A stretch of 64,000 nucleotides of DNA from Lepas anatifera. Taxonomy: Eukaryota > Arthropoda > Thecostraca > Lepadidae. The DNA is taken from assembly GCA_034440635.1 (NCBI GenBank), contig JAOTON010000948.1:186001-250000 (forward strand), read 5' to 3'. The first letter of the stretch is position 1. Every line of letters begins with the position of its first letter. A program made the position numbers and the translations under genes. This document shows, piece by piece, positions 55,501 to 64,000 of the stretch. The notes below the pieces were generated by a model. The model ran no database searches, was not told the origin of the DNA, and saw only the letters and a list, made by a program, of their open reading frames with translations.

Positions 55501-58500
55501 AATGGAATAGTATGAACCCACTTCCCAGAATACGTTTTGACATATGGTTAGTCTTCTCATGTTTAATAGTAGGAATGATTGGTCATGACGACAATCTACC
55601 ACTCGGCCTAGGTACCAGTCACTCGTAATATTTGTCCGCACAGTGGCTTTCAGCCATCAGAGTTGATGTTTGACTTTAGACTGGTCTTTGACACTTTTTT
55701 TAATACATTTTGTCCAAGTTGTTCTCAGTTCGGGTTTGGGAGTCGCAGCCTGACAAAAGTCATCAAGGGACTGGTCGCGGAGACCCCGACCCCACCATCC
55801 GAAAGAACAACTCCCGCAATAAAGGGTCAATTTATAAGCGAATATTTAGCGTCCCACAAAGCACAGGGACGGCTGCCCCGCTCAGGTCACCCTGTTACCA
55901 GTCAGTTGCCTGCCGACCTACATCGGGTAAACTATTGAGCGCCGGAGCGTCTCAGGGGAACCGATCCCAAGCCTGCACTCACACTACTGCTGCATGTTTC
56001 TGAGCAGTGGACCCGAGCCCAGCGCTCTACCAACTGAGCTACCGGGGCGGCCTTTGTGGCAGCTCTCTTCTGACGCATGAGTTGTGAGTGATTGTGTCGT
56101 GCTGGCAGGTACACTCAGCCCCCGGCGGACCTCTGGACCTGGTTCGAACCCTACCTGGAGGACGAGGAGGTAAGGCAAGACATGGGGGGCGCTCCCGGGG
56201 AACTGCGCTGGAAGTACTGTCATGCCTCACAGGCCGTGTATGTTCTCATGCTTAAGCAGTTGTCAGGTGTGTGACAAGACTCAGGAGTGCCGACTCAGCG
56301 TTGGCTGGTCTTGCCAATTGAGACGTTCAAAAGTGCAGCTGCCCCCGAAATACGCATTGTTCACCAGCGGTGAAACGGGTGTGTGAAGACGCATCTGCCC
56401 TACAGCTCGAGCATGATCTGGTAACGTGAGAACGGCACTATCAAAAAGCCTGAATTCACATCGGTGCTTGTGACCATTGACGCTATGGCGTTGCGTGGAA
56501 AGAAATGTAAAAACATCCATCCCCCTCTCCCCTATATTCTTGACACTTAAAGGGAATGTGGCACCTTAATAACGTTATTTAAGCTGAGATAGCCAAGTTG
56601 TACAGCATGCCGGAGAAGCCGGTACTTAATATATGATTTGTCTTGAAGTTCAAAATTTCCGTGGAGAAAAGCTAAAAATCTACCTGAAATGTACCCCAAT
56701 TGTACCCCAACCAGGCGGTCACAGTTGTCAGCTGTTGGTGTGACGACAGCGCTGATGTCACGGTGAGTAATCAGCCAATTGAAGCCCTTGGAGCCCATTG
56801 AATATGGTAGTAGTTGCCAGATCATGATGTCATCCCCAGGCAGAGGTTTATTTTTCACCCTATAGGAGCATTTTGAAACAAAAAAATATTGAACTCATTG
56901 TACATTTTTCAGAGAAATCATGGATTCTGTCATGGTTTTCGGCAAAAAATACCCCTAATCACACTAAATTTCTGGATTCGACCAAGGTGCCACATTCCCT
57001 TTAAGACCTGGAAAATTTCTAGGTAGCTGAAACACATTTAGCCAGAGATGTTCTCCCTTACACTTTTGGTAAAATTGCATTTGTTCTTGTCCTGTCAATT
57101 AATGAGGAATCGGAACAGTGCTTCAGCGAAGTCAGACTACCCCCCCTTGTTAGCTCCTGAAACACCAATTATCTTATTTACAAAGTTCCTGATTTCTATC
57201 GAATTTACCGATACGGAAGACCCAAAAGTAAGCCCCGAATGTGACGAGACTTGCCAGCGTCAAAACCGTTGGGTGTGTTTTTGCCGTGGGTCGGCAGAGC
57301 CGTCTGTTCACAGTGTCGTTGCGCTTCAGCGGCCGTTGGTCGGGGGCGCAGGCAGCAGCGACAGCGTCATGCTCAGTGGCCGTGCTGGTGAGGCGGCGGG
57401 TCTCCTGAGACCGACCGACCACGGGTCTCCTGATACCGACCGACCACGGGTCTCCCGAGACCGACCGACCGCGGGTTGGCTGAGACGGACCGACTGACCG
57501 ACAGTGGCGGTGGCGCCTGATTAACAGCCGTGCGTTCTGAAGGGCCGGCGGCGGGTGTGCGGCGGCGGTCAGACTCCCGGCGACTGACGGGCCCGTGGTG
57601 CGCCGCTGCCCGACAGGCGCGCCCTCCCTCGGCCGCGGCGCGGGCTCGCCGGCGGCCCGCCCTGCGTGCGCCAGAGCAAGTAATCGCGCGTCGCCGCCCG
57701 CTCTCGCTCTCACAGTCACTGAAGCTAGCCCTCAATGTTGCCGCCTTTCACACCGGCCTCGGCTCAGTTTTGTCCTAAGTTCAGTTGAGGTGTTGAGTCT
57801 AGCCGTGTGCTTCAGTAATTAGGGCGTCAGTTAGGCCGGCGCGCGCTGTGGCCGCCGGCGGCCGTGTCCGGGCCGCCGCGCTGTGACGTCTGCTGACGTC
57901 GACTGTCGCTACCGGCAGATGATCGACGTCAGGGCCGGCGGTGGCGAGGAGATGACCCTGGGCGTCATGCTGCGTAAGATGCTGGTGAAGCTGGACTGGT
58001 ACGGCACCCTGTTCCCGCGGATTCCGGTACCCATTCAGGTACGGAGGCTAAGCACGGACTGTTGTTGTACGGTGCTTAGCAGCGACGGTATGTTTCGAGT
58101 TTTTCAATTTGCTACTGACTATACTCTTATTGTAATCCATTTCTATATTTTTAGATGTTTTATACACCAGTCTATCTGGTTGTTCCTACTGTTAGAAGTG
58201 GATACGTAGATACGTATTTTTTCTTTGTCTGGTAAACTCCGGAGTTGTTAAGATGCTTTAGGGTGCAGCACACCCATTATGTGTGGCTTTGCTAACCACT
58301 TTCACTCATCGTCTCAGCTTGTCGTGGCATCTTGCCCAGGCTAGTCTGACCCTTGACATAGGAGATGCCGGATTAGGACGTTCTTTACCGTTTCGATTTC
58401 TCTGCCGCAGATGAAGATACAGAAACTGCTGAAGGAGCGGTTCCCGCCGCAGGGGGCCCGGGCGACCCCGCCGTCGCGGCCGGGCAGCGACAGAGGCGAC

Positions 58501-59258
58501 CGCGGCCGTGACAGTCGCGAGCGCATGCCTCCGCGCGCCCGCTCCGGCAGTCGCGACAGGGCCAGGTCAGTTCTGAGTCCCGCAGTCGCCGGACACCGCC
58601 GCTGGTGCGCTGGCTAGTCGAGTCACCTCTGTTTACCATGCCGAAAGATGTGTAATTGGAATCTGATCCCTTGCTTTCCCAGTATTGGTTTGTGTGCGAT
58701 TTGACTGTGGTTGCCTCAGCAGTGACTGTGTCGCGTGTGGCCGACAGGGCGGCGCCGGCCCGTGATATTGCTGAAGAGATCGCCATCGAGAAGGATCGAA
58801 TCCGACGGGAGCGGGAGGGCAGCGGCCGCCAGGACACAGCCGACCGCCGCGACCGCAAACACCGCTCGCGCTCCCGGGAGCAGCGGCGCCGCTCGCGCAG
58901 CCGCTCCCGGGACCGCAAGCACAGGGACAAGGAGCGCTCTGGGAAGCGGAGCCGCAGCAGGGAGCGCGGGAGTAATGGCGACCGTGCTGCCAAGCGCAGC
59001 CGCAGCAAGGAGAGGCGAGACAGTCAGGACCGCAAGGCCAGGCGGAGCCGCAGCCGGGACAGGAAGGAAAGCGCCAGACGGAGCCGTAGCCGGGACAGGA
59101 AGGGCATCGCCAAGCGGAGCTCTAGCCGAGACAGGAAGGGCAGCAGGGACCGGGCAGCCAAGCGGAGCCGTAGCCGGGACAGGAAGGGCAGCGCGAAGCG
59201 TAGCCGTAGCCGAGACAGAAAAGGCAGCAGAGACCGGGGGAGCCAAGCGGAGCCGTAG
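52433..59258 (+). CDS. PRPF38B: Pre-mRNA-splicing factor 38B, seven coding exons
   Basis: PRPF38B is a nuclear spliceosome protein of the PRP38 family; the PRP38 domain takes part in spliceosome activation and the RS tail in protein-RNA contacts. Exons 52433-52592, 54032-54156, 54665-54816, 56109-56169, 57919-58038, 58411-58565 and 58748-59258 join in frame at GT-AG sites to 427 residues. Seen: an acidic N-terminus; PRP38 domain at about 27-206 with LPVWGNEKTMNLN, EPWEKGSRKTGGQTGMCGG, FMYLRYTQPPADLW, AGGGEEMTLG and TLFPRIPVP; a linker; then Arg/Ser repeats (RSRSRDRKGS type). Introns are 1439, 508, 1292, 1749, 372 and 182 bp; intron 1 holds a dispersed repeat, intron 3 a SINE, intron 4 a family E element and a CpG-rich island. 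The frame stops at TAG 59256-59258, but RS coding continues in the next frame to 59472 (498 residues with one G fewer), so the stop probably reflects a G-run error or a recent frameshift. Confidence 0.95.
53014..53340. repeat. Dispersed repeat, copy 2 (PRPF38B intron 1)
   Basis: Same order of motifs as 51515-51838: GGATGCTGGGTGGA, AACTTATCAAAAGTATGGT, GGAGCGTTTGATAAGG, TTTTTAACTTTCCACTTGCC and CAAAAGCCAGTTTTG. No TSD seen. The rest of intron 1 (53341-54031) shows nothing else. Confidence 0.65.
54032..54156 (+). CDS. PRPF38B: PRPF38B exon 2
   Basis: Acceptor CCTCGGCAG, donor GGG-GTAAGT. Codes for VNLFELKTYHEVIDEIYYN and onward to GGQTGMCGG. 125 bases, restoring phase 0. Confidence 0.95.
54665..54816 (+). 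CDS. PRPF38B: PRPF38B exon 3
   Basis: Acceptor GCTGCCGCAAG, donor CTCAG-GTGAGA. Starts VRGVGVGGIVSTAF and ends SPYLRGVGFMYLR. The exon is GC-rich compared with its AT-rich introns. Confidence 0.95.
55690..56051 (-). mobile_element. Composite SINE, most complete copy (PRPF38B intron 3)
   Basis: Minus strand: GCCCCGGTAGCTCAGTTGG and TAGAGCGCTGGGCTC (tRNA 5'-half), then GAGACGCTCCGGCG, CAGTTGCCTGCCGACC (complement), GACCTGAGCGGGGCAGCCGT, TGTGGGACGCTAAATATTCG and GGTCGGGGTCTCCGCGACC. About 360 bp. The tRNA head lies next to exon 4. Confidence 0.85.
56109..56169 (+). CDS. PRPF38B: PRPF38B exon 4
   Basis: Acceptor TGCTGGCAG, donor GAG-GTAAGG. 61 bases coding YTQPPADLWTWFEPYLEDEE. The minus-strand SINE ends only 57 bases upstream of it. 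Confidence 0.93.
56547..57004 (+). mobile_element. Family E TTAA element, complete (458 bp), PRPF38B intron 4
   Basis: The termini TTAAAGGGAATGTGGCACC (56547) and GGTGCCACATTCCCTTTAA (57004) are inverted, with TTAA at both ends. Internal CTGAGATAGCCAAGTTGT, GTGTGACGACAGCGCTGA and TGATGTCA. Non-coding. It is the only intact copy of this family here. Confidence 0.92.
57240..57918. promoter_or_regulatory. CpG-rich island in PRPF38B intron 4
   Basis: The GC and CpG content is far above the rest of the window. It ends at exon 5 with TGACGTC at 57884-57890 and 57894-57900 (CRE-type sites). Open frames on both strands (57174-57719 minus, 57530-57778 plus) follow from the GC content and have no domain. 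It could be an internal promoter, the 5' end of an unrecognised transcript, or simply GC-biased DNA. Confidence 0.5.
57398..57497. repeat. 25-bp tandem repeat, four units
   Basis: Units start at 57398, 57423, 57448 and 57473: GGGTCTCCTGAGACCGACCG then ACCAC, with the last one diverged. It lies inside the CpG-rich island. Confidence 0.88.
57919..58038 (+). CDS. PRPF38B: PRPF38B exon 5
   Basis: Acceptor CTACCGGCAG, donor CAG-GTACGG. 40 codons, MIDVRAGGGEEMTLG to FPRIPVPIQ, the end of the PRP38 domain. Confidence 0.95.
58411..58565 (+). CDS. PRPF38B: PRPF38B exon 6
   Basis: Acceptor TCTCTGCCGCAG, donor CCAG-GTCAGT. Codes for MKIQKLLKERFPPQ and an Arg/Asp/Pro-rich linker. This exon is less conserved in type than the domain exons. 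Confidence 0.88.
58748..59258 (+). CDS. PRPF38B: PRPF38B exon 7 (RS domain, frameshifted)
   Basis: Acceptor GTGGCCGACAG. AAPARDIAEEIAIEKDRIRR is followed by RS/RD repeats. DNA repeats of about 42-48 bp (AAGCGGAGCCGTAGCCGGGA) run from 58990 to 59400. At 59236-59240 five Gs replace the four expected from neighbouring units, and the frame ends at 59258. The other frame stays open with the same repeats to TAA at 59470-59472. Confidence 0.88.
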
Positions 59259-59472
59259 CCGAGACAGGAAAGGCAGCGCAAAGCGTAGCCGTAGCCGAGA
59301 CAGAAAAGGCAGCAGTGACCGCGGACCTAAGCGAAGCCGCAGTCAGGATAAGAAGGGTAGCGCGAAACGAAGTCGTAGCCGAGACAGGAAGAACAAGCGG
59401 AGTGGGTCGCGCGAGCGAGAGAACCGGCGACGCCGTGATGACAGGAGCCGCAGCCGCGACCGGCGACGCTAA

Positions 59473-60473
59473 GCCCGGGATCGGGGAGGGAGTAGGAACC
59501 TGACGGCTCGCTGGGCCGCCCGGCCGCCTCCCCTGGCGCCGTCTTCAAACTCCTAGGCTAAAGTACAATGAAGGGATATAGATGTCGCCTCCGGGCAATG
59601 TTCCGCCGTCGATGCCACTGGTGGAGTGTGGGCTTGTGAGGAGTTTCGGGATGTCCCGTGACGGGACAGCGCCGTGTGAAGGGAGGGTGGGACACTTGCT
59701 CTATTTGTGCGTGTCAGGCGCCTTGTGTTCGGAAGTTCCAGTTTCAAGGTTGACAAGGCGTGCCACTGCTTGCGCTCTGGGCGTCAACAGGCTTCTGTTA
59801 CGGTGCCTATCGTGTGTTTCACGGTACAGAAGACGATAGTGTGCTCATCGTACGGGATGTATCATCTCCATCGCCTGCGTTTGATTGTATAATCAGCGTC
59901 ATTAGTGTTCTTTCGGGGTCTACTGTAAACGTTGGAGCGAACTTGCTGCTTAATTTTGGAGTGCGTGTTTGTGTGCCGGCATAGAAATGTCTGATGAAAG
60001 GCGCCAAGCGTTTGGTCAGATGATGGCCGTTCCAGGATCTGCGCTGCCTCTGCACTGCGCTTTAGGCACTGTCGACTGGCCGAAAGTGCCGTAAACTTAA
60101 GTGTCGGTGAATTAAGTGTGCCACAGACGTTTTGATCCTCCCAAGTGAAATACATTTGAACTATACGTGTATCGCTGTCTTTCTTTAAGCAGAAGTCCTG
60201 TGGGTGGCTTCTGAAGCTCTGGTGTTCCATATCCTCGCTCATAAGATACCCGTGCAAACGACATTCGACCTGTCAGACATAGATGATGCTTTTATGTATC
60301 TCAATATTGTGATCAGTTTTGAATAAGTTAACAATGACCGAATGCGAATTTTCAGTGAGATGAATTTTTCAATTTGCTATGTTTGGGAAGGAGAACTAAT
60401 TCTTATTTTTGTGTTTTACTAGTATGTTTCGACCGGAATCAGAGATGCGGGACCGGAATCAGAGATCAGGGAG
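59473..60473 (+). other. Probable PRPF38B 3' region; no further gene
   Basis: After the second-frame stop at 59472 the GC content falls and no new coding is seen. A candidate 3' UTR; the open frames between 59553 and 60257 are on both strands and without domains. Confidence 0.4.
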
Positions 60474-60508
60474 ACGGGTACCCGCACCAGTCAATGCGCT
60501 TGTTAAAG
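60474..60508 (+). mobile_element. Family A right-end scrap
   Basis: GACGGGTACCCGC followed by CAGTCAATGCGCTTGTTAA keeps the palindrome core and the terminus of family A with a deletion between them. Confidence 0.65.
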
Positions 60509-60619
60509 CTAAGTTTTTCCAATGTCCGAACCGAACCACTTTGTTTCACCCGAACCATCCACATACCACAGTTTTGGGGATGGGATGCTTCAACTGCGGA
60601 ACATTGGTAATACCGATGA

Positions 60620-60625
60620 AATAAA
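60620..60625 (+). terminator. Candidate poly(A) signal
   Basis: AATAAA about 1.15 kb after the second-frame PRPF38B stop. It is the first good match downstream, but a family A scrap lies between, so use by PRPF38B is uncertain. Confidence 0.3.
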
Positions 60626-61079
60626 ATCCTTTGCATGTTTCAAAATATGATAGGGACGGAACATGTAAAGCTAGGGCTTAAAACATCGGGCCAAAGCTGT
60701 TTGAAATATCTCAGCTTCAGGTGAAAAACTAAATGAAAAATCTTCAAGACCGAAAATGTGCGATATATCCTCTGCTCGAAATCAAAGTTGAAGATAACTC
60801 GGTGACAACCGATCGCCATCACGGCAAGCATGTCCAGCCGTAGGCTTCCTGGAATATCTCTGAATAGTTTTGGAGAAAATTGAGTTGTCCGAACCGTCCT
60901 GCCGTCCGAACCATACCCACCCTCCCGTACATTTTCGCACGAAGGTCAACACAAACCGTTGGTGCCAAAACACCGAGGCGTTTAACTCACACCACGTTGG
61001 CATTACGCGCCCCGCTGGAAGCGTATTGCGCCCCCTCCGTACCTCATTTCCCAGGAAAGCTAAATAAAAATAACGGAGG
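60626..61079. other. No supported gene
   Basis: CCGTCCTGCCGTCCGAACC words at 60890-60910 and ACGCGCCCCGCTGGAAGCG at 61014 hint at decayed element ends. No coding evidence. Confidence 0.3.
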
Positions 61080-61990
61080 GTGTTCGAAAGCTCTAAACGA
61101 GACAATGAAAACTTATAGAAGTATTGTAATGTCAGGTCAATATCGAGGTCAGCATAGATCAGAAAAGGTTCCATAGGCTTTCAATAGGGCGGTGTACGTT
61201 TACCCCTCTATAGTTTTACTCAGCGGATCTAGGGAAAATATTTATGCATCACTGGATTCCTCTCATCGTGGCAAATCGAATGACGTATAATATGACCTTG
61301 CTAGATCAAATTTTGAGAATGACCTCGCATTGAGCTAGGTCAGGATTACAGTGTGCCCCGGTATGGTCATGTTGCATATCAATCGACTATCCGTGACAAT
61401 ATAAGCACAAGGCAAGCAGAATGGGAGCTTTATCTCAATTCAGTGAGAGGTAATTGGCGAAAAAATCACTGTATGCTCTTGTGACCTGACATGACCTTTG
61501 AGAGGTCAGATGGTTTAAAGCTCAATATTATGGTCAAGATTGTGGTAAGAATACACGTTTTGGGGATTTCCAGGCTTATCTATCCAGTATTTATTGAAAA
61601 CGAACTCTTTCTATTTTTCATCATATACTTATAATGGGGTGACCGAAAAACTGACCCCACCTTAGGTAAAAATATAGAAATTCCTCGATTCCAGATTTTT
61701 AGACCCTTATGACCTTATCATATTGTGAAAGTTTGAAATTGATCGGTTGGCTGATGTTCCTTAGGCACCGCTTCAAATTCGTGATTTTGTATTTTGAGTT
61801 TGGGTCACTTGACACTAATAGCTCTTTGACCTGACATGACATGACTTCCAAACTTTGGTGAGATGCGTAAAATTAAGTAGGAATAAGGTACTGTAGGTTT
61901 CCTTGTTCTGCGTGTTTTCTTTTTTGCGTTATCTGGGGAAAACCAGGAGGGGGAGGCGCGAATTTCACTTCCTTGCGAGGCACGTGTTAA
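61080..61990. mobile_element. Decayed AGGTCA-rich TTAA element
   Basis: The right end GCGAGGCACGTGTTAA at 61975-61990 resembles a family A terminus. The body has the typical TGTCAGGTCAATATCGAGGT, ATATGACCTTGCTAGATCAA, GCTAGGTCAGGATTAC, GTGACCTGACATGACC and TGAGAGGTCAGATGG. The left end is not identifiable. Confidence 0.5.
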
Positions 61991-62231
61991 ATCGAGGCAC
62001 ATCTTGTTCTTTAGCTGGGCATATACCTAGAGAAAACATACCCCTGAAGCATGAAATCATTCTGTAAACTAATGTAGGACGAGCGACAGTGCCGGCGCAC
62101 GACACACCCACCAGTCAGTTAGAGCCTCGTGCCCAGTGGGAAGACTCATCTAGTGGCATTGGCGGCAATGAAGAAAGCAGTTGCAGCATCTACAGTCGAT
62201 CATGAATATGGTGATGACGTTCCCGACCACT

Positions 62232-63243
62232 TTAACCCTCGCCCCACCGGGGGCCATCGATGGCCCCCTAAGGTTTTTCCGGGATAGCAGAAAAACGACG
62301 AGGCGCAGCACCGCTTTTGAGGGCTCTACCTCTCACTGCATCATTTTCCCATCATCCCTGAAATTTTTTACCCCGGGTCACCCAAGGTTAGGTCACCAGA
62401 CGAGGTCAACCAAGGTCACCTCACTTCAACTTTAGAGCTCTGTAAGAGCTACATTTCAAAGTCGATCGATTTGAAACTTCCTACACTTTATGACCCCTCC
62501 AGGGTCTACAAGGTGTATATCCGGGATTTTTCGATTTCGTGCCCTGAGGTCAGGTCACGAGGCGACCTCTCCCATTGGAAAAGCATGGGGAAAACCTGTT
62601 TCATGATATAAAAGCCACAAAAATGATTGCAAATACTCAGACTGCTCAGAACAGCGTTTTTGGACACCCTTTCACGGATCCCGGGGGTCATATTTACCCT
62701 TTGACTTTTCCAAGGTCATTCAAGGTCACCAGAGGTCAAAAACAGTATTTTGACAATAAATTTTGACCTAATTAAGCTAGAGCAATGAAACAAACACCAT
62801 CGTGTTTGTCTTGTCACTGGCTTTCATTTGATATACGGCAAAGTCACTTTGTGACCTTTTGTGACCTCAGGTCATATTAGGTCACGAGGTGACCTCTGGA
62901 GGTCAAACCACTGGCGGGAGGTCTTTACGTTTCACATAGCGGAAAAAGTACTGGCAATTTCCTATCAAATGAACTTTACCAGGCCTCAATAGCTCTAATG
63001 ACATAAGAGTTATGACCAGTTGGCTTAATCATTGCATATTTGAGTGAAAATAACCGATCTTGACCTAATTTGACCTCTGGAGGTCAAACCATTGACCTGA
63101 GCACTAAAACATGCGAAGTAATTTCTTACTGAATTCACGCGAGCTTTCTATTGCACTTTGCAGATTTGCGCTAACGCCCATATTTTCGGAGTTAGAGGGG
63201 GGCATCGATGGCCCGGTGGGGCGAAGGTGGCGCCGGACCCCCG
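62232..63243 (+). mobile_element. Family B TTAA element, nearly complete (~1.01 kb)
   Basis: The left terminus TTAACCCTCGCCCCACCGG and palindrome GGGGGCCATCGATGGCCCCC are intact. The right side has GGCATCGATGGCCCGG and GGGGCGAAGGTGGCGCCGGA but lacks the last ~20 bases and TTAA. I count 19 AGGTCA/TGACCT hexamers, including TTCAAGGTCACC at about 62718 (an extended monomer site of the NR5A/ERR type) and AGGTCACGAGGTGACCT at about 62880. No protein is encoded. Confidence 0.9.
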
Positions 63244-63768
63244 CACATAGGCCCTAAATGCCTCCGTCCGTGGCCAATATTACTTTTTGTGGAAAACTCC
63301 TTCGCAATACCGCAAATTCCCCCGATTTTTGAACAAAGGAGCTCATTTGACAGCCAATTGAACAGCGCATAAAACTTGCATTCGACATATAGGTTTTATT
63401 TTACATGGGTGTAATCAGGACAGTGAAAAGAGGGGCATTTGGAGCAACTTAATCCAGCCCGAGGTGTCCGTAAAATATTTTGCAGATGTTGTCGTGGCGC
63501 CATGAGTTGTGACCGAATTGTAGTTTGAAACACTGCAAACAATAAACATTTAATCCATGAACAACGATACAGCAATCTTGGTCTGCCATAAATTCATAAG
63601 CGTCACCACGAACAACAAAACGGGAGGCATCATAAATGTGTATTTGAGCTTGGTTTTTCTTTCTAAGCCAGCTTTTTGGTATAACTGTAACACTTTTTCT
63701 GCATGGGAATGTTCTATTATAACCGGTATTCGAGTGATTATTAACAACCACACTGGAGAGGGGTCCGA
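63244..63768. other. No supported gene
   Basis: The overlapping open frames at 63449-63799 lie on opposite strands and have no recognisable features. Confidence 0.35.
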
Positions 63769-64000
63769 CATTAACGCGCACAGGATGGGGAGCTGGTAAG
63801 CCCCCTGAGATATCGGAAACTTAGAGGCTTAAGAAATGCCGATTAGGGGTTGGCTATGGTGATCTACATCATAACTAATTTTCATTGACCTAGGTCTATA
63901 TTGTCAAGGTCAAACGAGGTCATAAAGGTCAAATTTTGGCCATGCTTGGGACCTGTTGGGAAATGCCCTGATAATGCGTGGAAAAAGCCAAGAGTAAGCT
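63769..64000 (+). mobile_element. Possible further TTAA element, cut by the window edge
   Basis: TTAACGCGCACAGGATGGGG followed by AGCTGG, then a body with ATTGACCTAGGTCT, TTGTCAAGGTCAAACGAGGT and CATAAAGGTCAAATT. The terminus resembles but does not equal family A. Its right end is outside the window. Confidence 0.45.

Noticed and set aside
55975..56050. Possible tRNA gene (GGTAGCTCAGTTGGTAGAGC on the minus strand)
   Set aside because: Only the 5' half is tRNA-like; the anticodon arm and 3' half are absent and the sequence continues into a SINE body found elsewhere.
57174..57735. Long minus-strand frames rich in Arg, Ala and Pro
   Set aside because: They follow from the GC-rich island; no domain, splice or start evidence.
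58716..59246. Minus-strand and shifted-frame open frames over the RS exon
   Set aside because: Shadows of the repetitive PRPF38B RS coding sequence.

Overview
This 64-kb window is a repeat-rich piece of a metazoan nuclear genome, most likely an invertebrate and plausibly an arthropod. The evidence for a eukaryote is a seven-exon splicing-factor gene with GT-AG introns, a eukaryote-type SLC22 transporter, tRNA-derived SINEs, a CR1/Jockey-like LINE and many small inverted-repeat DNA elements. The species cannot be fixed from the sequence.

Only two host genes are convincing. (1) 12995-14833 (+) is an uninterrupted coding exon for a 12-helix organic-cation/anion transporter of the SLC22 (Orct) type, with a poly(A) signal 15 bases after the stop. 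(2) 52433 to about 59472 (+) is the PRPF38B pre-mRNA splicing factor: seven exons, a complete PRP38 domain and an RS-repeat tail. A one-base excess in a G-run at 59236-59240 moves the tail out of frame.

The rest is mostly mobile DNA. The dominant material is a group of short non-autonomous elements that target TTAA, with terminal inverted repeats and a subterminal G/C-rich palindrome. I call them families A (TTAACACGCGCATTGACGGG), B (TTAACCCTCGCCCCACCGG), C, D, E (TTAAAGGGAATGTGGCACC) and F. Families A, B and C are packed with the hexamer AGGTCA/TGACCT, the core half-site of nuclear receptors: 16 to 19 copies per 0.85-1 kb against about 0.5 expected by chance. They insert into each other and into themselves exactly at TTAA (6.5-8.2 kb, 9.7-12.3 kb, 24.1-25.7 kb). 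One copy (19969-20999) has an empty-site paralogue inside the same window (26753-26756).

Layout: 0-6.5 kb degenerate minisatellite and SINEs; 6.5-12.3 kb nested A/B/F elements; 12.9-14.9 kb SLC22 gene; 15-17.6 kb fragments; 18.9-22.3 kb a terminal-inverted-repeat composite holding a duplicated segment and a B element; 24.1-25.7 kb nested A elements with a SINE inside; 26.5-27.2 kb second copy of the duplicated segment; 27.6-28.6 kb a 20-bp minisatellite; 29-30 kb C element and LINE scrap; 33.6-37.2 kb a foldback element whose two inverted arms are tandem arrays of a ~164-bp unit; 37.7-44.1 kb a dead LINE (minus strand) interrupted by a SINE and two inverted-repeat elements; 45.2-49.7 kb a nested long-inverted-repeat structure; 50.3 kb a short palindrome; 51.8-59.5 kb PRPF38B with a CpG-rich island in its fourth intron; 60-64 kb more TTAA elements. 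The two host genes have unrelated roles (membrane transport, splicing) and nothing suggests that they work together.
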